From Acidobacteriota bacterium (GTDB taxonomy: Bacteria > Acidobacteriota > Terriglobia > Bryobacterales > Bryobacteraceae), in the NCBI GenBank assembly GCA_017304135.1, contig JAFLBB010000013.1, positions 25,675 through 89,674 on the forward strand: a stretch of DNA of 64,000 nucleotides, written 5' to 3'. Below the pieces are notes generated by a model. It was not told the DNA's origin. It saw nothing but the letters and a program-made list of their open reading frames with translations, and made no database searches. The position numbers and the translations under genes are program-made. Positions 33,774-42,433 of this stretch are shown in pieces (positions within the stretch are counted from its first letter, which is position 1; every line of letters starts with the position of its first letter).

Positions 33774-34529
33774 ATGAGCGGAACCGGGGCTCATGAAATG
33801 GAATTGTCGGCAACGCGTCTGCTGATTGTCGACGACGACGAAAAGCTGGCCCGTCTGCTGCGCGACTACCTGGAGCCGCTCGGCTACCGCGTGGACCTCG
33901 TTCACAACGGTGTGGCCGGGCTGAAGCAGGCCCGCGAAGGCAACTACTCCGCCGTCATTCTCGACGTGATGATGCCGGGCATGAACGGCATGGAAGTGCT
34001 GCGCGAGCTGCGCAGAACGAGCTCGGTTCCCGTGCTCATGCTCACCGCCCTGGGCGACGAACCGGACCGCATTGCCGGGCTCGAAGTCGGCGCCGACGAC
34101 TACCTGCCGAAGACCTTTTCCACACGGGAATTGCTGGCCCGGCTCCGCGCCGTGTTGCGCCGCTCCATGATCACGGCCAAGGCCCATGCCAAGGGCGAGG
34201 AAACGCGCGCCGCGGTGGTGGTCGGCCCGCTCTCCATCGACCCCGAAGCGCGCGAGGCCACCCTCGACGGCAAGCCGCTCGTGCTGACGCCGATTGAATA
34301 CGACATGCTGCTCGCCCTGGCCCGCGGCGTGGGCCGCGTGAAAACCCGCGAGGCCCTGCTGCTGGAAGTGGCCGAACGCGACTTCGAAGCCTTTGACCGC
34401 TCCATCGACGTCCACATCTCCTCGCTGCGGAAAAAGTTGGGTGACGATCCGAAATCGCCTAAGTTCATTGAGACTGTGCGCGGCGCCGGCTACCGCATGC
34501 GAAAACCGGGGAGTGAGCCATGGGAGTAA
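33774..34529 (+). CDS. OmpR/CpxR-type response regulator
   Basis: From the ATG at 33774 (AAAGG upstream) the protein is 251 residues; an ATG at 33798 is also possible. The receiver domain has the acidic pair IVDDDE, the phosphoacceptor D64 in VILDVMMPG, the Thr in LMLTALGDE and the Lys in DDYLPKTF. The winged-helix domain follows (VLTPIEYDMLLALA, SIDVHISSLRKKLGDD, VRGAGYRM). The sequence is nearest in feel to CpxR/RstA regulators. Its stop overlaps the kinase start by ten bases, so the two proteins are coupled. Confidence 0.92.
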   Translation: MSGTGAHEMELSATRLLIVDDDEKLARLLRDYLEPLGYRVDLVHNGVAGLKQAREGNYSAVILDVMMPGMNGMEVLRELRRTSSVPVLMLTALGDEPDRIAGLEVGADDYLPKTFSTRELLARLRAVLRRSMITAKAHAKGEETRAAVVVGPLSIDPEAREATLDGKPLVLTPIEYDMLLALARGVGRVKTREALLLEVAERDFEAFDRSIDVHISSLRKKLGDDPKSPKFIETVRGAGYRMRKPGSEPWE

Positions 34530-36175
34530 ACCCCCGCTTCTCCCTGTCCACGAAGTTCGCCCTGCTGGCGCTGCTCAACGTAGCGCTGCTGGCCGTCGTG
34601 TTTGTCGTCTTCGTCCGCTGGCAGTTGAGTGAGGAACTGGAGTCGTTCCTCATGTCGACGGCGCGCGACCGCATCAGCAGCGTCTCGCGCAGCCTCGCGC
34701 TGGAGATGCAGCAGCACGACCGTTCGCACTGGAGCAGGCTGCTGCAGCAGTATTCCGACGAGCAGGGCGTCACCTTCATGCTCATCCAGACCGACGGCCA
34801 GGTGATGGCCGGTCCCGAGCTGGAACTGCCCGCCGTCGTACAGGAGCGGCTCGTGCGCCCGCCGCAACGTGGCATTCCCGGTTTCAACCTTTTCCGCGAA
34901 TGGAAAGGCCCCGGGCCTCCGCCGGAACCACCCGTCAACCGTGAAGAGGAGCTGCGCCGGATGCAGCGTGAAATGAAGGCCGCCGGCAGGGAACTGAAAG
35001 CCGCCGGGAGGGAAATTAAAGAGGCCGAGAGCGAGATGCGCCGGCGCTATTTCCGCACCATCCCTTACTTCAATCCGACCCCTCCCCTTCTTGTAGTCTC
35101 CGAAGGGGCGACTCCTTACTGGGTGGGCGTCCGTCTCATGCTGCCTCCCGATGGCGAAGGCGAGCCGGTGCGCGCCTCCTTGCTGCTGGTCTCCTCCACC
35201 TTCTACAGCAATCCTTTCTTCTTCCAGCTGCGGCCCTGGCTTTGGATCGCCGCCGCGGCCATTGTCGTCTCCTTCCTCTGCTGGCTGCCGCTTGTGCATG
35301 GCCTGACTCAATCAACAGCCCGTATGATGCGCGCCACGGCTGAAATTGCCGAAGGGAAGTTCGATGTCCACGTCGGCGACACGCGGCGTGATGAGCTGGG
35401 CCTGCTCGGGGCCGCTATCAATCGCATGTCGTCACGCCTGGAGACCTTCACACGCGGGCAGAAGCGCTTCCTGGGCGACGTGGCCCATGAGCTGCGCTCG
35501 CCGCTGGCGCGCATGCAACTGGCCCTCGGCATTCTCGAGCGCAAAGCCGGCCCCGACGGCCAGAGCTATGTGCGCGACCTGATGGAGGATGTGGAGACCA
35601 TGGCCGGGCTCACCGACGAGCTGCTGGCCTTCGCGAAAGCCGAGCTGAGCGCCGGGTCCATCAAACTCGAGCCGGTGAACGTGCTCGATGGCGTCCAGCG
35701 CGCCGTGCGGGCCGAAGCACGCGAGGGAGCCGCGGTGGAAGTGAACGTAGCCTCGAATCTCGCCATCATGGCCGACCCGGATTTCCTCTTCCGCTCCGTG
35801 TCCAACCTCCTGCGGAACGCCGTGCGCTACGCCGGCAGCGGCGGCCCCATTGCAATCTCAGCCGAACGGCGCGGCGGCCAGGTGAGAATCGCCGTAGCCG
35901 ACTCGGGACCTGGAATTCCCGAACAGGCCGTGGACAAGATCTTCACGCCGTTCTTCCGCCTCGATGAATCGCGCAACCGCAGAACGGGCGGCACCGGACT
36001 GGGGCTGGCCATCGTACGCAGTTGCGTCGAGGCCTGCCACGGCTCAGTGGAGGCGCGCAACCGCAAGCCGCACGGGCTCGAAGTGGTGATGACGTTCACG
36101 GCCGCAGATGGATCGGGCCGCGAATCGCAGGAACTGGCCGCTGTCCGCGTGGACGGGCAGGGCGGGTCGCACTGA
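34520..36175 (+). CDS. CpxA-like sensor histidine kinase
   Basis: The 551-residue kinase has a first membrane helix (LLALLNVALLAVVFVVFV), a periplasmic domain of about 200 residues, a second helix (LWIAAAAIVVSFLCWLPLV), a HAMP linker (ATAEIAEGKFDVHVGDTRRD), the His box with H323 (GDVAHELRSPLARMQ) and the ATPase boxes NLLRNAVRYA, DSGPGIPEQAVDKIF and GGTGLGLAIVRS. The periplasmic domain carries a charged coiled coil with two identical-type heptads KAAGREL/KAAGREI (residues 153-166) and a GPGPPPEPP stretch before it. It probably senses envelope state together with the CpxP-like protein. Confidence 0.93.
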   Translation: MGVNPRFSLSTKFALLALLNVALLAVVFVVFVRWQLSEELESFLMSTARDRISSVSRSLALEMQQHDRSHWSRLLQQYSDEQGVTFMLIQTDGQVMAGPELELPAVVQERLVRPPQRGIPGFNLFREWKGPGPPPEPPVNREEELRRMQREMKAAGRELKAAGREIKEAESEMRRRYFRTIPYFNPTPPLLVVSEGATPYWVGVRLMLPPDGEGEPVRASLLLVSSTFYSNPFFFQLRPWLWIAAAAIVVSFLCWLPLVHGLTQSTARMMRATAEIAEGKFDVHVGDTRRDELGLLGAAINRMSSRLETFTRGQKRFLGDVAHELRSPLARMQLALGILERKAGPDGQSYVRDLMEDVETMAGLTDELLAFAKAELSAGSIKLEPVNVLDGVQRAVRAEAREGAAVEVNVASNLAIMADPDFLFRSVSNLLRNAVRYAGSGGPIAISAERRGGQVRIAVADSGPGIPEQAVDKIFTPFFRLDESRNRRTGGTGLGLAIVRSCVEACHGSVEARNRKPHGLEVVMTFTAADGSGRESQELAAVRVDGQGGSH

Positions 36176-36206
36176 GCGCTGCCGATCCGCCCCATCCGCG
36201 CCGCGC

Positions 36207-39200
36207 TCAAAAAATCAGCTTCAAGCCCAACTGCATGATGCGCGCATCGCGCGCCGTGGTAATTGTGCCGAACTGCGCGCGCGCGTTCCTGCCATCCGGA
36301 CCGGCGCCAAAGGTATCGTCCACCAGGCCGTAGTTCACCTGATTGAAGGCGTTAAATGCTTCGGCGCGGAACTGCAGGTTGATGCGCTCCGTGATGCGCG
36401 TGTCCTTTACCAGCGAAAGGTCGAAGTTGACCGTGCCGGGGTGGCGGACATCACCAATCGTGCGGCTCACGTTGCCGAGCGTGAACTGCGGCGGATTCAC
36501 AAACTGCGTCGTGTCAAACCAGCGTTGAGCGGTGCGCTGATCGCTCGGCAGTCCGGCGCTGATCCCCGTTGAGTTGGGTCGGTCGGCGGCGTTGTTGTTG
36601 GCCCCGCGCACGGTGAGCGGAATGCCCGTTTGCATCACCGAGATCATGTTGATCTGCCAGCCACCGACAATGCGCTGGGCGACTCCATTGGCAGGGCTGA
36701 ACGCCTTCCCCCGGCCGAAGGGCAGCTCATACAGTGCGCTCACCACCAGCCGCTGGCTGACGTCGCCAGGGTCAACCGAGCGGTTCAGCTTGCGGTTGAA
36801 CAGGCCGTCCTGGAAGCCGTTGTCCGTAATCTGCTCAATCGGTCCGAAATCGACCGGCACCAGCGTCGAATCGCTGATCTTCTTCCCATTGGTGTAGGCG
36901 AAATTGAGGAGCAGGCCGGTGGACATGCGCCGTTGAATGTTCACCTGCAATTGGTGTGACAGATAGTTCCCTAACAACGGATTGCTCACTGTGACGCCCG
37001 TGTAGTACGGGAACGGCATCAGCGCCCGCTCGCGCGTGATCGTCGCCGCGCCCAATCCGCCCGGCACCAGCCCCGCGTAGGGATTCGGCACGGGCGTGTT
37101 CAGGTTCTGCTGGAGTTGGAATCGAACCGTGGGGTCCACCTGGTTCAGGTTGTACCCGCCGGCCATGAATCCGTTGCCCTTGTTGCCGGCGTAGGTGACA
37201 TCGATGAGCCAATTGGCGATCTGGTGCTGGATGCCAAAGTTCCACTGTTGGGTGAGCGGTGTGGTTTCGTCGCGCTGGGTGAAGCTTACACCCTGCCCAA
37301 GCAGAGCCAGGGGGCCGGCGGCGGCGCCAGGGGACTCCAGCGGCTTGGTGGGGAAGCCGTCCTGGAAGCGGAAGGCGCGCAGCCCGGGACCTTGCGCGAC
37401 GTAGTTCGTGCGGGTGCTGGAGAACAACTGCGGGTTGCCCAGGAAGGGCCGGAAGAAGATGGACGGGTAGTAGATGCCATAACCACCGCGGATGACGGTC
37501 TTGCCCGAGCCGAACACGTCGAGAGCGAATCCGAAGCGCGGGGCGAAGTCGTTGTAGTCCTCTTTCAGGAAGCTGCGCGGTTGGCCATCGCGGCCCGCGA
37601 AAACCGTATTGCCCGTAAAGGGCGAACCCGTGACGCGGGCGCTGGGGTCGAAGTCGATCAGGCCGTTGTAGCGCTCATAGGGGCGCTTCTGCCAGTCCCA
37701 GCGTACACCCAGGTTCAGTGTAAGGCGGCGGTTTACCTTCCAGTCATCCTGGATGAACCAGCTGATCGCCGCACCGTGGTTGGAGTTGCCGAGGATGCGG
37801 TCAATGAAGGAGCTGCTCACATCGCCGGTAAGGAACTGCGCCATGTTGTTGCCCGTGCCGGCGGGTGATTGCGGATTGCTGGTGAGGCCGCCGAACGCAT
37901 AGTCGCCCGACAGCGCCGCGCCTTGGCGGTTCCCGCCGTAGAGGATGCGGTAGTTGAAGCCGAACTTGGTCGCGTGATTGCCGGTGACCTTGGTGAGCAT
38001 CTCCTGGATGTCCCAGTTCAGCGAGGCCCGCGTGCCGAAGGCCTGGCCGCCGATGGTGTCGAAGCCGAAGGCGATCTGCGGGAACTGGTCATTCGGTACG
38101 ATTTCCGGAAGGCCCAGCTTGCGCGGCCAGCCCTGCCCGCCGTTGATGGCTCGGAAGGTGAAGAACTGGCGCATGAGGCCAACGCGCAGGTTGTTGATCA
38201 GCGTCGGCGACAACGTGTAGGTATCCGAGATCACCGCGTTGCGGTTGACCTGATCGTCCACGCGGTCCTGGCCCACGGTGGGGTCGGTGAAAATACTGTT
38301 GCCCGACGGCGCGTGCTGCGCCGAGGTGTAGCGGAAGAAAATGGCGTGGCTCTCGTTAAAGCGGTGATCGGCGCGGAAGTTCCACTGCGTCCAATCGGTC
38401 AGCGTGAGGGCGCTGTCCTGGAAGTTCTGGGCGAATGTGAAGGCGTTGGATGGGACGCGGTTCGGAGCCGGATAGAAATCGACGATCTTGCGGGCGATCG
38501 GATCGAAGCGTGATGTGGGTACGATGTTGCCCGGATAGAGGTCGCGCACCTGGCCCGCCCCGTTGGGGTTGGCCCGGATCGTGTTGGGGTCGTAGATGGG
38601 AATGAGCACGCCGGTGGCGTTGCGCAGGTTGGCGAAGTTGCCCTGCCGCCATTCGGCGATTGGCGTCGAGGTGATGCGCGGCCGGCTCTGGCGCAGGCGG
38701 TACTCCTCCCAGTTGCCGAACACAAAGGTTTTGTCCTTAATCACCGGACCACCCGCCGAGGCGCCGAACTGGTTATAGCGCAGCGGTAGTTTGTTCGCCG
38801 CAAAGGTATTTCGCGCATCGAACTTGTCGTTGCGCAAGAACTCATAGGCCGTGCCGTGAATCTGGTTCGTGCCCGACTTCGTGACGAGGTTGATCGTGCC
38901 GCCGGCGGTGAAGCCGAACTCAGCCGACATGGCGCCGCTTTGCACCTTGAACTCTTCCACCGCATCGACGGCCGGCGGAATGCCCACCTCGCCGACATAG
39001 CTCAGGATGTTGTTGTTGCCGTCGAGTGTCTGGTTGTTCATCGAGTTCGGTGAACCATTGATGGAAAGCGACGAAAGCTGGATGCCGCGGTCGCCGAAAC
39101 CCGAGTTGGTCGGACCCGCGTTGGAGATCACGCCAGCGTTGAGCAGCGTGAGCGCCAGTGCGCTGCGGCCATTCAGCGGCAGATCGCGCACGCGGCGGTT

Positions 39201-39611
39201 CTCGATCACCACGCCGAGGGTGGCGCTGCCCGTATCCACCAGCGGAGCTTCCCCGGTCACTTCCACCGATTCGGCAAGCTGGCCCACCTCCAGGCGGATG
39301 TTCACCTGCGCATTCTGGTTCACCTGCAGCCGGATGCCGGAGCGCACCGTGCGCTTGAAGCCCTGCAACTGCGCCGTGATCTCATAGTTGCCGATGGGCA
39401 GGCCGGGGGCCGTGTAGTTGCCGCTGTCATTGGTTTGCGTGCGGAACACGGCGTTAGTGCCGGTGTTCTTGATCTCCACCTGGGCAGCAGTGATGATGGC
39501 GTCCTGCTGGTCAGTGACGACGCCGGAAATGGTGCCGGATTGCACCTGGGCGAACAGATTCAAGGCTGCGGCCAAAGCGGCAGCCGTCATGCGAAGCAAC
39601 AGCGATTTCAT
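36207..39611 (-). CDS. TonB-dependent receptor, Oar/carboxypeptidase-regulatory type
   Basis: From the ATG at 39611 (GAGGGG upstream) the 1134-residue protein begins MKSLLLRMTAAALAAALNLF (signal). The regulatory domain (GVVTDQQDAIITAAQVEIKN), plug (VRDLPLNGRSALALTLLNAG, GGTINLVTKSGTNQIHG) and barrel follow, ending GLKLIF with terminal Phe. It lies 32 bases downstream of an FAD oxidoreductase gene on the same strand, the reverse order to the 18126-26579 cluster. Its stop codon overlaps a TGAGCGC/GCGCTCA inverted repeat shared with the end of the kinase gene. Confidence 0.92.
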   Translation of the reverse strand: MKSLLLRMTAAALAAALNLFAQVQSGTISGVVTDQQDAIITAAQVEIKNTGTNAVFRTQTNDSGNYTAPGLPIGNYEITAQLQGFKRTVRSGIRLQVNQNAQVNIRLEVGQLAESVEVTGEAPLVDTGSATLGVVIENRRVRDLPLNGRSALALTLLNAGVISNAGPTNSGFGDRGIQLSSLSINGSPNSMNNQTLDGNNNILSYVGEVGIPPAVDAVEEFKVQSGAMSAEFGFTAGGTINLVTKSGTNQIHGTAYEFLRNDKFDARNTFAANKLPLRYNQFGASAGGPVIKDKTFVFGNWEEYRLRQSRPRITSTPIAEWRQGNFANLRNATGVLIPIYDPNTIRANPNGAGQVRDLYPGNIVPTSRFDPIARKIVDFYPAPNRVPSNAFTFAQNFQDSALTLTDWTQWNFRADHRFNESHAIFFRYTSAQHAPSGNSIFTDPTVGQDRVDDQVNRNAVISDTYTLSPTLINNLRVGLMRQFFTFRAINGGQGWPRKLGLPEIVPNDQFPQIAFGFDTIGGQAFGTRASLNWDIQEMLTKVTGNHATKFGFNYRILYGGNRQGAALSGDYAFGGLTSNPQSPAGTGNNMAQFLTGDVSSSFIDRILGNSNHGAAISWFIQDDWKVNRRLTLNLGVRWDWQKRPYERYNGLIDFDPSARVTGSPFTGNTVFAGRDGQPRSFLKEDYNDFAPRFGFALDVFGSGKTVIRGGYGIYYPSIFFRPFLGNPQLFSSTRTNYVAQGPGLRAFRFQDGFPTKPLESPGAAAGPLALLGQGVSFTQRDETTPLTQQWNFGIQHQIANWLIDVTYAGNKGNGFMAGGYNLNQVDPTVRFQLQQNLNTPVPNPYAGLVPGGLGAATITRERALMPFPYYTGVTVSNPLLGNYLSHQLQVNIQRRMSTGLLLNFAYTNGKKISDSTLVPVDFGPIEQITDNGFQDGLFNRKLNRSVDPGDVSQRLVVSALYELPFGRGKAFSPANGVAQRIVGGWQINMISVMQTGIPLTVRGANNNAADRPNSTGISAGLPSDQRTAQRWFDTTQFVNPPQFTLGNVSRTIGDVRHPGTVNFDLSLVKDTRITERINLQFRAEAFNAFNQVNYGLVDDTFGAGPDGRNARAQFGTITTARDARIMQLGLKLIF

Positions 39612-39643
39612 GATAGACCCCTCACAAAGCAATGCGATATCGG

Positions 39644-41608
39644 TTAGGCGTAACAGCGGAGTTCAAACACACGGGCAAGCTCATCGCCGTTGGTGGCGTC
39701 AACATGCAGGCGGAGCGCCTGCGCGCGAACGGCGTTGAAGTTGTGGCGGACCAGCCGCTGGTGGTTCCCCTTGCGCTCCACGAGCGGCTTCCATTCGCCG
39801 CCGGCGGATTCACGGTAGAGGATCCGGTAGTCGCGCACCGTTTCCGGTTGCGGCGCGCGGACGATGCTCTCGTTGGCGCGGTTGAGCGACGTGAGCGTGA
39901 GTTCACGCTGGAAGCCGGAGTCGAAGGTCACCTGAAGCTGGGACAGGCTCTGCGGCGAGTCCCACGTGTAGTCCACCCACACGCCGCCCGGCTGCATCTT
40001 CGCCGCCCACTGGTGGCGCGCGCCGTTGGGAATGTCGCGCACCTGGCCATCCAGCAGGTTGCGCGCCGGAGCAGCGTCCTGCTCGCTCGATGCGGTCACC
40101 TGCGCGCGGCGGGCCACATCGGCCGGGTCCTGATTCGTGATGCCGGTAATTGTCTGGTCATCGCGAAGCAACATCTGCTGGAGTTGCTTTACGCGCGCGG
40201 AATCGTTGGCCAGAGCCCGCGGCGTCAGCCCGTGCTTGGCGCACATCGCCGCGGCGAGCCCGACAGCTTGGCCCTCAACTGCGCAGGTGGCCATCACGCG
40301 CGAGGAGGTGAAGGCGACGTGGGAAGCGCTGATGTTGCGCCCCGCCATCATCAGGTTCGACACGTTCTTCGAATAGAGCGAACGTAGCGGAATATGGTAG
40401 ACCTCCTTGGTGCGTATGGAGGTGTTCGGCGGCAGGTTCACGCGGTCAAAACCACCCGGCGGGTGATCGTCCAACGGCCAGCCGCCAATGCAAACCGCGT
40501 CGGCGAACGGAACCGAGTTCTCCAGGTCGCCTTGCTTCAGCATGTAGTCGCCGACAATCCGCCGGCTGCCGCGCTTGCCCGGCATCATGCCCACCCAGTC
40601 CAGCCCATAGTAGTCGCTGTCGGGATGGTCGCCGGAATTCTTGATGTAGTCCCAGATGCCCATCACAATCGACATCAGCTCAAAGCGAATCAGCTCATTG
40701 CTGCGGATGGTGTCCTTATCGCCGCCCCATTCGATCCACCAGTAGCCGTATTCCCAGGTGTTGGTCGGACGCTTGAACAGGTGCTCTTTGGTCACCTTGC
40801 GGGCCCACTTCGGCGGCGTGAACGGCACCTTGCGGGGATAAATGCGCGAGGTAAACAGAACGCTCGAACCGAGCGTCTCCTTGTCGGCCACCTCGGGCGC
40901 CAGCGATTCGCTGAACTCGCTGCGCGCCTCGCGTCCAAAGCGCATCTCCGCGCCCGACTCCAGCCCCAGCCGCGAATCGCCCGTGCAATCGCAAAACACC
41001 TTCGCCTGGATGCGGTAAATGTGCTCGCTCTTGTCGCAGCGCACCAGCGCTTCCTGAATCTTCCCGCCCGCCACCGTGGCGCGATAGAGCACACTTTCCA
41101 GCAGCAACGTGATGTTAGGCTCGCTGATCACCTTGTCGTAGAGCAGAAGGTCCCACATCTCCCAGCAGCGGTGCGGGTTATTCACGGCGTCGTCGAGCCG
41201 GAACTCTTCCAGCAAGCCACCTTCGCGCCAACCAGGGCGGCTCTTATGGCTGTTGGCGCCAACGACGTGCATCTTCACTTCGCTCGAACTGTTGCCGCCC
41301 AGCCGCGAGCGGTCCTGCACCAGCACCACCTTCGAGCCATGGCGCGCAGCCGTGACGGCGGCCAGCACGCCGGCCAGCCCTCCGCCCGCAATCAGAATGT
41401 CGGTCTTCAGATCGACCAGCGTCATGTGCGGTTCGGCGGCCAGCGTCTTCTCAAGCGGCACCGACGGAGCGATCTTGTCAAACCCCGGGCGCTGGAAGAT
41501 GCCATGCATCTCGGCCTGGGTCGGAGTATAGGCGGGGGGCGGCAGTTGGCTCGCGTCCACAATCAGGGAGTAGGAGCCGAGACCGACAAAGAAATCTCTA
41601 CGCTTCAT
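39644..41608 (-). CDS. Exported FAD-dependent oxidoreductase with F5/8-type C-terminal domain
   Basis: From the ATG at 41608 the 654-residue protein begins MKRRDFFVGLGSYSLIVDAS, a Tat-like signal. The nucleotide site is TDILIAGGGLAGVLAAVTAA, followed by DRSRLGGNSSSEVKMHVVGA and FCDCTGDSRLGLESGAEMRF, all typical of FAD_oxidored members. NLMMAGRNISASHVAF is the second FAD contact. The last 150 residues (VTASSEQDAAPARNLLDG, DYTWDSPQSLSQLQVTFDSG) look like a discoidin/F5/8 C carbohydrate-binding domain. It is divergent from a GntR regulator and cotranscribed with a TonB-dependent receptor, pointing to oxidation of a sugar-like ligand. Confidence 0.88.
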   Translation of the reverse strand: MKRRDFFVGLGSYSLIVDASQLPPPAYTPTQAEMHGIFQRPGFDKIAPSVPLEKTLAAEPHMTLVDLKTDILIAGGGLAGVLAAVTAARHGSKVVLVQDRSRLGGNSSSEVKMHVVGANSHKSRPGWREGGLLEEFRLDDAVNNPHRCWEMWDLLLYDKVISEPNITLLLESVLYRATVAGGKIQEALVRCDKSEHIYRIQAKVFCDCTGDSRLGLESGAEMRFGREARSEFSESLAPEVADKETLGSSVLFTSRIYPRKVPFTPPKWARKVTKEHLFKRPTNTWEYGYWWIEWGGDKDTIRSNELIRFELMSIVMGIWDYIKNSGDHPDSDYYGLDWVGMMPGKRGSRRIVGDYMLKQGDLENSVPFADAVCIGGWPLDDHPPGGFDRVNLPPNTSIRTKEVYHIPLRSLYSKNVSNLMMAGRNISASHVAFTSSRVMATCAVEGQAVGLAAAMCAKHGLTPRALANDSARVKQLQQMLLRDDQTITGITNQDPADVARRAQVTASSEQDAAPARNLLDGQVRDIPNGARHQWAAKMQPGGVWVDYTWDSPQSLSQLQVTFDSGFQRELTLTSLNRANESIVRAPQPETVRDYRILYRESAGGEWKPLVERKGNHQRLVRHNFNAVRAQALRLHVDATNGDELARVFELRCYA

Positions 41609-41706
41609 GGCGAAACACACCTCGTGTGCTGGTACGAACCAGCCTGTGCGGGCATTCTGTCACATTCGGCCGGGGGCAGGCAAGAAAAAAATATCAGATT
41701 TCACTG

Positions 41707-41725
41707 CTTGACCTTCCGTCTCAAG
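41707..41725. promoter_or_regulatory. Inverted repeat upstream of the GntR gene
   Basis: CTTGA-N9-TCAAG lies 20 bases before the GntR start in the 136-base gap with the divergent oxidoreductase. FCD-type GntR proteins bind short palindromes, so this is a possible operator; the arms are short. Confidence 0.35.
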
Positions 41726-41744
41726 TGTATATTCTTAAGTTCGT

Positions 41745-42404
41745 ATGGAACTGACTCAACTGAAGCGCCAACGGGCCACCGACGAGGTTTACCTGGCGCT
41801 CCGGCAGAGCATCCTCGGCCATCTCTTCAAGCCCGGCGAACGCCTCCAAGTCGATGAAATCGCTCACAAACTGGGCGTAAGTCTGACGCCTGTCCGGCAT
41901 GCCATCCAGCAGCTCTCGGCCGAAGGCCTGATCGAAATCCGGCCCCGCAGCGGGACCTTTGTGGCCACCCTGACCGCCCGCGACGTGGAGGAGACCTCTG
42001 ACCTCCGCTGCGCCCTGGAATGCCTGGCCGGGGAGAAAGCGGTGGAGCGCATCACGGCCGAAGAGTCGGCGCGCTTTCACCAGTTGCTCGCCGCCATGGC
42101 TGAGCCCATCCTCAGCGAGGATGACCGCAAGTTGCACGAGGAGAACAACTCCCGCTTCCATCGCCTGCTCATCGACTGTTCCGGCAACAAGCGGCTCGCC
42201 GAAGCCTATGAAGGTCTGCACGCCCACCTCGTCATCGCCCGCGCCCACTCCCGCGATGCCGGTTGGGAACAACGGCTCGCTGTCGAGCAGGCCGAACATG
42301 AGGAAATCGTCGCCGCATTGGAAGCGCGCGATCTCCCACGCCTCACGCAGGCCCTGCGCACGCACATCCTGCGCGGCCGCCTCAGCATGACTCAACGCCT
42401 CTAA
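41745..42404 (+). CDS. GntR-family (FCD-type) transcriptional regulator
   Basis: The 219-residue protein has the N-terminal winged helix (ATDEVYLALRQSILGHLFKP, GERLQVDEIAHKLGVSLTPV, HAIQQLSAEGLIEIRPRSGT) and an all-helical FCD effector domain with the metal-binding pattern of Asp/Glu and His (NNSRFHRLLIDCSGNKRLAE, EQAEHEEIVAALEARD). FCD regulators usually sense sugar acids or other carboxylates. It stands 30 bases before a DapA-like gene and opens an operon with a sugar-acid enzyme pair and a transporter, so the ligand is likely a sugar acid. Confidence 0.92.
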   Translation: MELTQLKRQRATDEVYLALRQSILGHLFKPGERLQVDEIAHKLGVSLTPVRHAIQQLSAEGLIEIRPRSGTFVATLTARDVEETSDLRCALECLAGEKAVERITAEESARFHQLLAAMAEPILSEDDRKLHEENNSRFHRLLIDCSGNKRLAEAYEGLHAHLVIARAHSRDAGWEQRLAVEQAEHEEIVAALEARDLPRLTQALRTHILRGRLSMTQRL

Positions 42405-42433
42405 CCGCACTCCGCACCAAGGACCCTTTCACT

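Noticed and set aside
36173..36209. TGAGCGC/GCGCTCA inverted repeat between the kinase and receptor ends, considered as a terminator
   Set aside because: The loop of 23 bases is long and no proper T-run follows on either strand; too weak to call.
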